Below, in pieces: positions 7,155-15,118 of a stretch of DNA of 64,000 bases (its first letter is position 1; every line of letters begins with the position of its first letter). Under the pieces are notes generated by a model. It did no database searches. It saw nothing but the letters and a program-made list of their open reading frames with translations, and had not been told where the DNA came from. The DNA is from CBDHFN01 sp965262605. Its GTDB lineage: Bacteria; Pseudomonadota; Alphaproteobacteria; JASGCL01. The stretch is taken from NCBI GenBank assembly GCA_965262605.1, contig CBDHFN010000002.1, forward strand, positions 496,001 to 560,000. Direction: 5' to 3'. The position numbers and the translations under genes were made by a program.

Positions 7155-8072
7155 ATGCAAAAATTAATGATACTATACACTGATTCCCCAATAGTTTTAA
7201 AAACTATCATCACTAACGGAAATAAATATCCATCAAGGCTTAGAATAAATTTTTGGTTTTTTCAAATGCAAATTAAAGTAATTCAATTTGCGCCCTTAAA
7301 CCCTAAAAACTCCGCTTATAGAAAAAATTTGACCAAAAGAATTATTTTATATCTATCGTGTATTTTGACTATATTAAGCTTATTGCTAATTGCACCTCAA
7401 CAATTAATGGCGCAGAAATTATTCATAATTGGCGAAACAGATTATAATTTTACCAGCGATTTAAAAGGTAAAACAAAATATATTCATACCAATAAAGCCA
7501 TTGGAATACAGAAAATTAAATCAATGACAAGTGGAAGTTTTGGCGGAGCTATTGGTTTGGGTTTAGAATATGGCAAATACGAAATAATTGGTAAATGGAA
7601 TCATTCCAATATTGGATTAAACAATTTATACGCATATAATTCTGATTACGAACAAACAATAATTCTGGATTTAGCAAATTCAAAAATTACCCAAAATACA
7701 TTTACTATTGGCGGCAAATATCATATTTCAGATGGGTTGCTTCAGCCATATATTGGTGCAAATTTTGGTATTTTATTATGGCGGGGCAAAATTGAAAATG
7801 AAAAATTTTCATTTTTAGGGGCACAATTTCAACAAGGATTAATTAGATTTTCAGGAAATGGTTCTGATTTAGTGGCGGGCATAAGCATGGGGGCGGATTA
7901 TAATCTATCCAACCAAGTATCGCTAAGTGCTGGTTATGCCTATAATTATGGCTTTGGTGAAAAAAATCTTAAATTTCAAGGTCCAAAATTAAATATCGGA
8001 CATACAGAAAATGTTATTTACTCTGCTTATGGCACTCATACTATCATGATTAACGCAAAAATACATTTCTAA
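7155..8072 (+). CDS. Outer-membrane beta-barrel (porin-like) protein
   Basis: The C-terminal 220 residues alternate polar and hydrophobic or aromatic positions, are rich in Gly, Tyr and Asn, and end in AKIHF, a terminal Phe as in barrels inserted by BAM. The pattern resembles small P44/Msp2-like porin-family barrels. The signal peptide is unusual: the hydrophobic run (IILYLSCILTILSLLLIA, cleavage near LMAQ) begins about 62 residues in if the ATG at 7155 is used. AAGGA lies before that ATG; the internal ATG at 7266 has no Shine-Dalgarno but would shorten the extension. No function is assigned beyond the barrel fold. Confidence 0.65.
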   Translation: MQKLMILYTDSPIVLKTIITNGNKYPSRLRINFWFFQMQIKVIQFAPLNPKNSAYRKNLTKRIILYLSCILTILSLLLIAPQQLMAQKLFIIGETDYNFTSDLKGKTKYIHTNKAIGIQKIKSMTSGSFGGAIGLGLEYGKYEIIGKWNHSNIGLNNLYAYNSDYEQTIILDLANSKITQNTFTIGGKYHISDGLLQPYIGANFGILLWRGKIENEKFSFLGAQFQQGLIRFSGNGSDLVAGISMGADYNLSNQVSLSAGYAYNYGFGEKNLKFQGPKLNIGHTENVIYSAYGTHTIMINAKIHF

Positions 8073-8097
8073 AATTATTACGCAATCAGGGTATAAA

Positions 8098-9045
8098 TTA
8101 ATCATACGCCTTGACGATTTTCATTACCAATGGGTGGCGGGTAATATCATCGGCATTAAATTCACAAACTCCTATCTCGGATAAGTGTCTAAGGCGGGTA
8201 ATCGCATCTTCAAGTCCAGATAAATGCGGTTTTTCTAAATCAGTCTGGGTCGGGTCGCCATTAACCACCATTTTACTATAATCACCCAAACGGGTTAAGA
8301 ACATTTTCATTTGCATTTTACGGGTATTTTGTGCTTCGTCCAGCAAAATAAACGCATTTTTAAGCGTGCGCCCGCGCATGTAAGCCAAAGGTGCAATTTG
8401 AATTTGCCCCGAATCGCGCATTTTTTGAAATTCATTGGGCGCAAGCAATTCGTCTAAAATATCATAAATGGGGCGCAAATAAGGGCTTACTTTTTCTTGG
8501 TAATCACCGGGTAAAAAACCCAAATTTTCCCCTGCTTCAACAGCGGGGCGCGTTAGGATTAATTTTTCAACCGCCCCCGATAATAATAACGAAACACCAT
8601 ATGCAACCGCCAAAAAAGTCTTGCCCGTGCCAGCTGGACCAACACCAAATACCAAATCTTTTTGTTGCATTTCATGAATAAATTTAGCTTGATTAATATT
8701 GCGCAAGCGAATTTGATTCTTGCGAATCAGTAAAATTCGGTCCATATTGCCCCATTGTTCGCTTTGGCGGGCAAGGTTAATTTGATAATCAATGTCAGGG
8801 CGGGTTAAATCTTTGTTCGTTTTGATAAATTCATATAAATTCATCAAAGCCTGCAAGCAAATTTTCGCATCATTGCTATTTTGTGATGCTATCATAATTT
8901 GATTGCCTTTGTTAAAAAGTTCAACCCCTAAAATTGATTCAATATATAGTAAATTTTCATTGGCAACGCCAAATAACACCGCCGTAATTTTATTTTCGGC
9001 GAAATCAAAGGATAATTTATGATGGTATTTAGTATTTTGTGGCAT
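8098..9045 (-). CDS. phoH: PhoH-family ATPase (YbeZ-like)
   Basis: A 315-residue P-loop protein. The Walker A motif GPAGTGKT is at residues 136-143 and the Walker B segment FILLDEAQN near 235. The family is an RNA-associated ATPase or putative helicase, partner of the YbeY endoribonuclease in rRNA maturation and stress. Usually phoH lies between miaB and ybeY; here it is alone, convergent with the barrel gene and divergent from recA. The N-terminal 100 residues match the family's extra domain. No clear Shine-Dalgarno precedes the ATG. Confidence 0.9.
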   Translation of the reverse strand: MPQNTKYHHKLSFDFAENKITAVLFGVANENLLYIESILGVELFNKGNQIMIASQNSNDAKICLQALMNLYEFIKTNKDLTRPDIDYQINLARQSEQWGNMDRILLIRKNQIRLRNINQAKFIHEMQQKDLVFGVGPAGTGKTFLAVAYGVSLLLSGAVEKLILTRPAVEAGENLGFLPGDYQEKVSPYLRPIYDILDELLAPNEFQKMRDSGQIQIAPLAYMRGRTLKNAFILLDEAQNTRKMQMKMFLTRLGDYSKMVVNGDPTQTDLEKPHLSGLEDAITRLRHLSEIGVCEFNADDITRHPLVMKIVKAYD

Positions 9046-9159
9046 GATTTTAGGTTAACAGAGTCGCGCTTCGGAGTCAAGCTATGGTTTAGTGGCGATT
9101 CTTCAATTTTTTAAGCGAAGTATAATTTAAAATTATTTATGAACTCGTGAATTAATTCT

Positions 9160-9187
9160 TTGACAATATAAAGAATCATAATATCAT
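9160..9187 (+). promoter_or_regulatory. Candidate recA promoter
   Basis: TTGACA at 9160-9165 and TATCAT at 9182-9187 are 16 bases apart, with the recA ATG 30 bases further on. I looked for the alphaproteobacterial SOS operator (GTTC-N7-GTTC or its complement) across 9046-9216. Only a half match, GAAC at 9141-9144, was found. Confidence 0.5.
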
Positions 9188-9216
9188 ATTTTTATAAATT
9201 TTAAGGAGCAATCACC

Positions 9217-10281
9217 ATGGCATTAGATTCCAAAGCAACAGAAGCCCGCAATAACGAACGCAATAAATCACTTGACGCGGCGTTATCGCAAATTGAACGC
9301 GCATTCGGCAAGGGTTCAATTATGAAATTGGGGCAACGCCCTTCAATGAATGTGGAGGCGATTCCAACCGGTTCAATTGGGCTTGACATTGCGCTTGGCA
9401 TTGGTGGCTTACCCAAGGGGCGTGTTATTGAGATTTTTGGACCCGAATCATCGGGCAAAACAACTTTGGCATTGCATGTTTTGGCGGAATCGCAAAAATT
9501 GGGCGGGCAAGTGGCGTTTATTGACGCTGAACATGCGCTTGACCCCGCATATGCCAAGAAACTTGGCTTAAATATTGACAATTTATTAATTTCTCAGCCC
9601 GACACAGGCGAACAAGCACTTGAAATTGCCGATACTTTGGTTCGTTCGGGGGCGGTTGATGTTTTAGTCATTGATTCGGTGGCGGCACTTGTGCCACGCG
9701 CGGAATTAGAGGGCGACATGGGCGATGTGCAAGTCGGCTCGCAAGCAAGGCTAATGTCGCAAGCCTTACGCAAATTAACGGGTTCCATTAACCGCTCCAA
9801 CGCGATGGTGATTTTTATTAACCAAATTCGTATGAAAATTGGCGCGGTTGCCTATGGCAATCCAGAAACGACCACGGGCGGGCATGCGTTGAAATTTTAT
9901 GCTTCGGTGCGTTTGGATATTCGCCGAATTGGTTCGGTTAAAGAAAAAGAAGTCGTGATTGGCAATCAAACCAAGGTGAAAATCGTTAAAAATAAAGTCG
10001 CGCCGCCATTTCGCATCGTGGAATTTGATATTTTATACGGCGAAGGCATTTCACGCACGGGCGAATTAATTGATTTAGGGATAAATGCGGGCTTAGTTGA
10101 AAAATCGGGGGCTTGGTTTTCATTTGATGGGCAACGAATCGCCCAAGGTCGCGAAAATGCCCGCCATTATTTCAAGGCAAACCCTGATAAATTAAAATTG
10201 CTTGAAAGCCAAATTATGGCAAATTCCGATAAAATTTCCGAAAATATGCTGGAAGAATCGGGGAACGGCGGCGAAGAATAA
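9217..10281 (+). CDS. recA: Recombinase RecA
   Basis: A 354-residue RecA. The Walker A motif is GPESSGKT at residues 75-82; the MAW-type segment IGQxNL-equivalent region, the L1 and L2 loops and the acidic C terminus (ESGNGGEE) are in the expected places. It forms filaments on single-stranded DNA for homologous recombination and for LexA self-cleavage. AAGGAG lies 9 bases before the ATG. Its 3' end converges on rlmE, with only 2 bases between the stop codons. Confidence 0.97.
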   Translation: MALDSKATEARNNERNKSLDAALSQIERAFGKGSIMKLGQRPSMNVEAIPTGSIGLDIALGIGGLPKGRVIEIFGPESSGKTTLALHVLAESQKLGGQVAFIDAEHALDPAYAKKLGLNIDNLLISQPDTGEQALEIADTLVRSGAVDVLVIDSVAALVPRAELEGDMGDVQVGSQARLMSQALRKLTGSINRSNAMVIFINQIRMKIGAVAYGNPETTTGGHALKFYASVRLDIRRIGSVKEKEVVIGNQTKVKIVKNKVAPPFRIVEFDILYGEGISRTGELIDLGINAGLVEKSGAWFSFDGQRIAQGRENARHYFKANPDKLKLLESQIMANSDKISENMLEESGNGGEE

Positions 10282-10283
10282 GC

Positions 10284-10928
10284 TTAATTGCCCTTAAAAT
10301 TAAGGGCAACGCCGTATAATTCTGGCGATTCTTTGCGCGAAGCATTGGGTTTAAAATGGTGAATTTTTTCAAATCGCGCCTTGAGCGGATTTAAAATTTG
10401 CTGATTTGCGCCACCTTGAAAAAATTTACAAATAAAAAAGCCGCCAATTTTTAAATTTTGAAACGCAAATTCCATGGCATTTTCCGCCAAAGCCGTTGTG
10501 CGAATCGCATCGGTGCGCGAATGCCCAATAGTATTTGCCGCCATATCTGAAATCACGCCGTCAAGCTTACTTTCACCGATTAATTCTGATAATTTCTGCA
10601 ATGCTTCGTCGCTTAAAAAATCTGATTGAATAAATTTTACACCGCTAAGCGCGTCAATGGGTAATAAATCCATGCCAATAATATGGCTGTTTTTCGGGCA
10701 CCGATGCAATAAAACTTGCAACCAGCCACCGGGCGCACAACCCAAATCCACGATATTATGGCACGATTTAAGCAAATGAAATTTATCGTCAATTTCCATT
10801 AATTTATAAGCCGACCTTGCGCGATAGCCTTCTTGAATCGCTTTTTTAACATATGGATCATTAATTTGCCGTTGAATCCACGCCCGCGAAGACGCTTTTC
10901 GGTTTTTATCTTTATAGGGGTTTAACAT
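10284..10928 (-). CDS. rlmE: 23S rRNA (uridine-2'-O-)-methyltransferase RlmE/FtsJ
   Basis: A 214-residue Rossmann methyltransferase. The SAM-binding motif DLGCAPGGW is at residues 61-69, and the catalytic K-D-K positions are visible (Lys42 in the RSAYKL motif, Asp in SDMAAN, Lys in ICKFFQG). It methylates the ribose of the A-loop uridine of 23S rRNA late in 50S assembly. A hairpin (TTGCCCTTA / TAAGGGCAA, 10288-10309) overlaps the last codons and may separate it from convergent recA. No good Shine-Dalgarno is seen before the ATG. Confidence 0.93.
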   Translation of the reverse strand: MLNPYKDKNRKASSRAWIQRQINDPYVKKAIQEGYRARSAYKLMEIDDKFHLLKSCHNIVDLGCAPGGWLQVLLHRCPKNSHIIGMDLLPIDALSGVKFIQSDFLSDEALQKLSELIGESKLDGVISDMAANTIGHSRTDAIRTTALAENAMEFAFQNLKIGGFFICKFFQGGANQQILNPLKARFEKIHHFKPNASRKESPELYGVALNFKGN

Positions 10929-11089
10929 AAATAAGTCATATATTATAAATAAAATTTTGTCAAATTTTTATATTTTCGTGATTTTGGAATGTCCAAATTA
11001 CAAATATATTGACTTAAATTTAAATTTGCATAAAATATCACCATGCAAAAATCGCACATCCACCGAAATATTTGTTGCCGCAATAATGT

Positions 11090-11175
11090 TAAGTTTGTTG
11101 CGTTAAGAAATATTGGCTTCGCCTCTTTGCACAAATTGCAACCGCAATTTGCTTCGGGTCAAAGCAATAGAGGGC
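11090..11175 (+). repeat. Intergenic repeat element, copy B, with hairpin
   Basis: Shares TAAGTTTGTTGC (11090-11101) and AAGCAATAGAGGGC (11162-11175) with copy A at 2302-2342, in the same order. Between them lies a perfect hairpin CAAATTGC / GCAATTTG with loop AACC (11132-11151). The AATTGC-ACC-GCAATT core of this hairpin is also found in the array at 12374-12394, and the adjoining GCTTCGGGT recurs near 39521-39534. The element sits just upstream of ackA. The rest of the 286-base gap (10929-11214) is A+T-rich with no gene I can support. Confidence 0.45.
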
Positions 11176-11214
11176 TTATTTAATGATAAAATACTACAAA
11201 TATAAGATTTTGCC

Positions 11215-12309
11215 ATGAATATTTTAATTATAAATATGGGCAGTTCATCATTGAAATGCTCCATTACCCAAGATAAGCGGATTATTTGGAGCGAAAATCG
11301 TGCGATTCAAGGCGATTATAGCCAAGAAATTGCAAAATTAACCGATATTATTCCAACAACATGGCAAATTAATGCGATTGGGCATCGGGTCGTGCATGGC
11401 GGTGAAGTTTTTATTCAACCCACAAAAATTAATGCCGAAATGCTAAAAAAATTGCATGAATTAGCCCCGCTTGCGCCACTTCACAATCCGCCCGCGATTG
11501 CGGCGATTGAATTTTGCTTAAAAAATTGGGCTAATATCAGACAATTTGCGATTTTTGATACGGCTTTTCATGGCAAAATTCCACGCAAAGCTTACGAATA
11601 TGCGATTTTACCAGAATGGCGCGATTTAGGCGTGCGCAAATATGGTTTTCATGGTTCATCGCACGCTTATATGAATATGGTGATTCAAGAATTCACCCAA
11701 AAAAATCAAAAAATCATCAATTGCCATTTAGGAAATGGCTGTTCCATTGCCGCCATTCAAGACGGCAATTCCATTGACACAAGCATGGGATTTACGCCCC
11801 TTGATGGCTTGGTAATGGGCACAAGAAGCGGCACAATAGATGCTGGCATAATTCCGTATATTATGCAAAAAACCAAGCTTGAATTACCCGAAATACTTAA
11901 TATTCTGAATAAAAAAAGTGGTCTTGCGGCGTTAACTGGTGGAATTTCCGATATGCGCACCATCATTGAAAATGCCCAAAATGGCAATGAATTTTGCCAA
12001 ATTGCCATTGATTCGTTTATTTACCGAATTTGCCATTATATTGGTGCTTATTTTATTGCCTTAAATGGCGCGGATATTGTAAGCTTTACGGGCGGCATTG
12101 GCGAAAATTCTGCCTTTATCCGTGCGGCAATTTGCGATAAATTAACCGCCATAGGGGCGCGAATAAATGATAAAAAAAATCAAGAATTTCGGGCAAAAGA
12201 TACAAAAATTGCGTGTATTTCCGAAAATAATTCTGCGCTTAAAATCATCGTTGCGCCCGCATGCGAAGAATTAATGATGGCAAATATTATTGAAAAAATT
12301 CTAACTTAA
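11215..12309 (+). CDS. ackA: Acetate kinase
   Basis: A 364-residue acetokinase, somewhat shorter than the common 400. It interconverts acetate plus ATP with acetyl phosphate plus ADP. Family motifs seen are MGSSSLK near the start (the usual NAGSSS has Met in place of Ala), IGHRVVHGGE near 56-65, FDTAFHGKIP, CHLGNGCSIAAI and FTGGIGENS. Phosphotransacetylase (pta) or phosphoketolase, the usual partners, are not adjacent. The 3' end leads straight into a hairpin array. No clear Shine-Dalgarno is present, and the start codon could be debated by a few codons. Confidence 0.92.
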   Translation: MNILIINMGSSSLKCSITQDKRIIWSENRAIQGDYSQEIAKLTDIIPTTWQINAIGHRVVHGGEVFIQPTKINAEMLKKLHELAPLAPLHNPPAIAAIEFCLKNWANIRQFAIFDTAFHGKIPRKAYEYAILPEWRDLGVRKYGFHGSSHAYMNMVIQEFTQKNQKIINCHLGNGCSIAAIQDGNSIDTSMGFTPLDGLVMGTRSGTIDAGIIPYIMQKTKLELPEILNILNKKSGLAALTGGISDMRTIIENAQNGNEFCQIAIDSFIYRICHYIGAYFIALNGADIVSFTGGIGENSAFIRAAICDKLTAIGARINDKKNQEFRAKDTKIACISENNSALKIIVAPACEELMMANIIEKILT

Positions 12310-12669
12310 ATTCATGCTTGAATTTGTGCCTGCATCATGGCGTTAAATATACCCATCAGGGTATATTTACCATACGAATTGCACCGCAATTCGTGCTTGC
12401 ATCAGCGTGATAAATAGCCCTTTGGCTATTTATCATAAAAATTGAATAAATTCAATTTTTACGCCTGCATCATGGCAACCAATATACCCATCAGGGTATA
12501 TTGGTTATACAAATTCAATGCTTGAATTTGTGCCTGCATCATGGCGTTAAATATACCCATCAGGGTATATTTACCATACGAATTGCACCGCAATTCGTGC
12601 TTGCATCAGCGTGATAAATAGCCCTTTGGCTATTTATCATAAAAATTGAATAAATTCAATTTTTACGCT
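12310..12669. repeat. Mosaic tandem hairpin array, about 68-bp units, with a 150-bp perfect duplication
   Basis: The whole gap between convergent ackA and lptG is made of alternating palindromes joined by a conserved linker, TGCCTGCATCATGGCG or TGCTTGCATCAGCG. The linker core GCATCA starts at 12332, 12399, 12467, 12536 and 12603, giving units of 67-69 bp. Each unit holds two hairpins: unit 1 TAAATATACCC/GGGTATATTTA then ACGAATTGC/GCAATTCGT; unit 2 GATAAATAGCC/GGCTATTTATC then AAAAATTGAA/TTCAATTTTT; unit 3 AACCAATATACCC/GGGTATATTGGTT then ACAAATTCAA/TTGAATTTGT. Units 4 and 5 repeat 1 and 2 exactly, so 12315-12464 equals 12519-12668. No long open frame crosses it. It looks like a BIME-type mosaic that may also terminate both genes. 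Confidence 0.95.
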
Positions 12670-13803
12670 TCAATCCTCGTGATACAATAAAATATAAATT
12701 CCAAATATTAAGGCAATAAGGGTTGGAATAATGCCGACCAAAGCCGCCGGAATTTTAAAAATCTGCCCATATGCAAAAATAATTTGCGTGCCAAAGAAAA
12801 TTAAAAAACCCAATAATATACCCTTGAAAATTAAGGATATTTTTCGCATTCTTGTTTGCTGGCGCAATGCAAAACCGACACCGATTAACTGCATGGCAAT
12901 GATGGATAAAGGCACGGATAAAAGCGCAAAAAAACGAATATAATAGGCACTCGCATTAAAACCGCTTAACGCTAAATTTTGCGCATATTGATGAAGGTTA
13001 AAAATGGAAATTGTCTCGGGTCCCAAAACTGAACCAGAAATATTTTTGGCATCAATGGACGAATTAAGTTTTAATTCATTATAATTTTCAATCTTGCCGC
13101 CCGTTAAGTCTTGGGCGACATTGCGTAAATGCCAATAATTCGCGGTAATTTTGCCATATTCATCAGTTTCGGTGATAAGTTTTGCCGAATCGGCTTTAAT
13201 AATCGCTTCAATTGCCCCGCTTTTAGCTTGAATATAAAATTCCACAATTTTTAAATCTTTGGCTTGATTGCTTGATTCTTTAGCATGGATAATCAAGATT
13301 TTATCGGTATTAGGTTGATATTCGCGCAACCATAAATCTTCGTTTAACAAGGATAATGATGTAAGCTGTTGCCCAAATAATTCATTGGATTTATTGTAAT
13401 ATCGCTCATTCATTAATGATTGCAAGGGATTGATAAATATCAAATAACTCATGCCTATCACCAAAGATACAACCATCGGGGTTTGAATTAATTGCCGTGT
13501 TGAATATCCGCAACCGCGCAAAATAACCAATTCTTGATTAATATTCAGTCGGTAAAAACAAATAATATTGGCAATTAACGACACATAAGGCAATAATTCA
13601 AATAAATTATTAAACGCCCGAAAAAATGTTAATAATAATACGATGTTAATCGGAATCGCAATATTTCGCCCAGACGCTTTGCGTATATGGTCAATAAATT
13701 CCATCATGAAAACCAAAAAAAATACACCCAGCAAGGCGAATAAAAACATCGTCATTAAACGCCAAGCTAGGTAATAATCAATCGTTTTGATAGAATTAGG
13801 CAT
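12670..13803 (-). CDS. lptG: LPS export permease LptG (LptF/LptG family)
   Basis: A 377-residue permease with six predicted membrane segments: two after residue 15 and about 50, one near 100, and three in the C-terminal 100 residues, with a large periplasmic jelly-roll domain between. The N-terminal pattern YYLAWRLMTMFLFALLG then FMMEFIDHIRKASG fits LptG better than LptF. With LptB it moves LPS from the inner membrane to the LptC-LptA bridge. I start at the ATG at 13803 (MPNSIK); an in-frame TTG at 13824 would extend it by 7 codons. It overlaps the sodB stop by 8 bases. LptF, its usual neighbour, is not in the window. Confidence 0.85.
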   Translation of the reverse strand: MPNSIKTIDYYLAWRLMTMFLFALLGVFFLVFMMEFIDHIRKASGRNIAIPINIVLLLTFFRAFNNLFELLPYVSLIANIICFYRLNINQELVILRGCGYSTRQLIQTPMVVSLVIGMSYLIFINPLQSLMNERYYNKSNELFGQQLTSLSLLNEDLWLREYQPNTDKILIIHAKESSNQAKDLKIVEFYIQAKSGAIEAIIKADSAKLITETDEYGKITANYWHLRNVAQDLTGGKIENYNELKLNSSIDAKNISGSVLGPETISIFNLHQYAQNLALSGFNASAYYIRFFALLSVPLSIIAMQLIGVGFALRQQTRMRKISLIFKGILLGFLIFFGTQIIFAYGQIFKIPAALVGIIPTLIALIFGIYILLYHED

Positions 13804-14395
13804 TCGCCAGATTTTTTGCGGCAAAATCCCAATTAACTAAGGAATTTAAAAAAGTTGCAATATAATCTGGGCGACGATTTTGGTAATCAACATAATAAGC
13901 ATGTTCCCATACATCAATCGTTAATAAAGCAATTTGCCCATGCACCATGGGTAAATCAGCATTGGCAGTTTTGGTAATTTTCAATTTACCATTTTCCAAG
14001 ACTAACCACGCCCAACCAGAACCAAATTGAGTTGCGCCCGCGGTTTTAAATTGATTGGTAAATTCATCAAATGAACCAAAATCATTATTAATTCGTTTTA
14101 ATAAATCACCATCAGGTTGACCACCGCCGTTTGGACGCATGGAATGCCAATAAAATGTATGATTCCAAACTTGAGCGGCATTATTGAAAACACCCGCCAT
14201 ATCAGGATTTTTTGCCGATAGCATGATAATTTCTTCAAGACTTTTGCCTTGCAAAGCGGGTTTTTCTTTGACAAAATTATTCAAATTATTAATATATGCC
14301 AAATGATGCTTTTGATGATGAAAACTGAAAGTTTTCGCGCTTAAATGGGGTTCCAAAGCACTATCGCTATAAGGTAAATTGGGTAATTCAAACAT
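13796..14395 (-). CDS. sodB: Superoxide dismutase [Fe]
   Basis: A 199-residue Fe/Mn-family dismutase. Metal ligands are visible as His26, His79 (in AAQVWNHTFYW), Asp161 and His165 (in DVWEHAYYVDYQNRR). The AAQVWNH form with Gln in the second-sphere position is the Fe type. No signal peptide is present, so it is cytoplasmic. Shine-Dalgarno AAAGGA lies before the ATG. The gene overlaps the start of lptG by 8 bases, so the two are probably co-transcribed. Confidence 0.94.
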   Translation of the reverse strand: MFELPNLPYSDSALEPHLSAKTFSFHHQKHHLAYINNLNNFVKEKPALQGKSLEEIIMLSAKNPDMAGVFNNAAQVWNHTFYWHSMRPNGGGQPDGDLLKRINNDFGSFDEFTNQFKTAGATQFGSGWAWLVLENGKLKITKTANADLPMVHGQIALLTIDVWEHAYYVDYQNRRPDYIATFLNSLVNWDFAAKNLANA

Positions 14396-14523
14396 AATAT
14401 ATCCTTTTAATGTTGATTAATGTTTATTATAATTAACTTATTTTACTTGGTTAGTCAAGCTTATACTAATGAGTGTGAAGGCAAAAAATAAAGTCGCCTG
14501 CTGGAACAAAAAAGCAAGCGAAA

Positions 14524-14600
14524 TTGAGTGAATCAAAAAAAACTGCTATAATTTTTATTTTCGCGCCCGTTTTGACGCTTAAGCTTGAATGGGATATAAT
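14524..14600 (+). promoter_or_regulatory. Two tandem sigma-70-type promoter candidates for ccmEFG
   Basis: Upstream candidate: TTGAGT at 14524-14529 and TATAAT at 14547-14552, 17 bases apart. Downstream candidate: TTGACG at 14572-14577 and TATAAT at 14595-14600, also 17 bases apart. Both have a perfect -10 and ideal spacing. The ccmE ATG is 83 bases past the second -10. The rest of the 288-base gap (14396-14683) holds no gene. Confidence 0.6.
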
Positions 14601-14683
14601 GATTAAATTTATTTTTAATCATATTTAAGGAATCTGGGTATAATTTTCTTGATTAAGCAATTATCCTGAGTTATAGCAATCGC

Positions 14684-15118
14684 ATGGCGCGCAAGATTCA
14701 TAAGAAAACCAGATTATATTTAATACTAGCTTTTTTAACCCTAGGTGGTGCAAGCCTTGGCTTAATTTTATATGGCTTGGGCGATGGTTTATATTTTTAT
14801 CTTGGTCCAAGTGAGGCAATAAATAAACATTCGGATAAGAAATTTCGCTTGGGCGGGTTAGTGGCGCAAAATTCCGTGCGCCATGAAAATAATAAAATAT
14901 ATTTTGCCATCACCGATAATGAAAATCAAATTATGGTTGAATTTAATGGCATTTTGCCCGATTTATTCCGCGAAGGTCAAGGCGTGGTGGCTTTGGGGCA
15001 ATTGCAAAATGGTGTTTTTATTGCCAGCGAAGTGCTTGCCAAGCATGACGAAAAATATATGCCCCCCGAAGCAATTGATGCCATGAAAAAAGCAGGGCAA
15101 TGGAAGGGTGAACCATAA
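14684..15118 (+). CDS. ccmE: Cytochrome c maturation heme chaperone CcmE
   Basis: A 144-residue periplasmic heme chaperone anchored by one N-terminal membrane helix (about residues 11-30). The heme-binding motif is LAKHDEKYMPPE, with covalent heme ligand His121 and Tyr125. It receives heme from CcmC and hands it to CcmF. The stop overlaps the start of ccmF (TAATG), so translation is coupled. CcmABCD are not in this window. Confidence 0.96.
   Translation: MARKIHKKTRLYLILAFLTLGGASLGLILYGLGDGLYFYLGPSEAINKHSDKKFRLGGLVAQNSVRHENNKIYFAITDNENQIMVEFNGILPDLFREGQGVVALGQLQNGVFIASEVLAKHDEKYMPPEAIDAMKKAGQWKGEP

Noticed and set aside
6961..7167. Plus-strand ORF of 68 codons after ilvC
   Set aside because: It begins within the ilvC terminator and runs into the barrel gene in another frame; the composition is that of A+T-rich spacer.
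10288..10309. Terminator for recA formed by TTGCCCTTA / TAAGGGCAA
   Set aside because: The stem is real but lies in the last codons of rlmE and is not followed by a T run on the recA strand, so I did not list it as a terminator.
10943..11134. Minus-strand ORF of 63 codons upstream of rlmE
   Set aside because: It covers part of the intergenic repeat copy B and has no recognisable protein features or ribosome binding site.
12310..12669. CRISPR array
   Set aside because: The units are 67-69 bp of paired palindromes, the variable parts are themselves palindromic and two units are exact copies of others. No cas gene is present.
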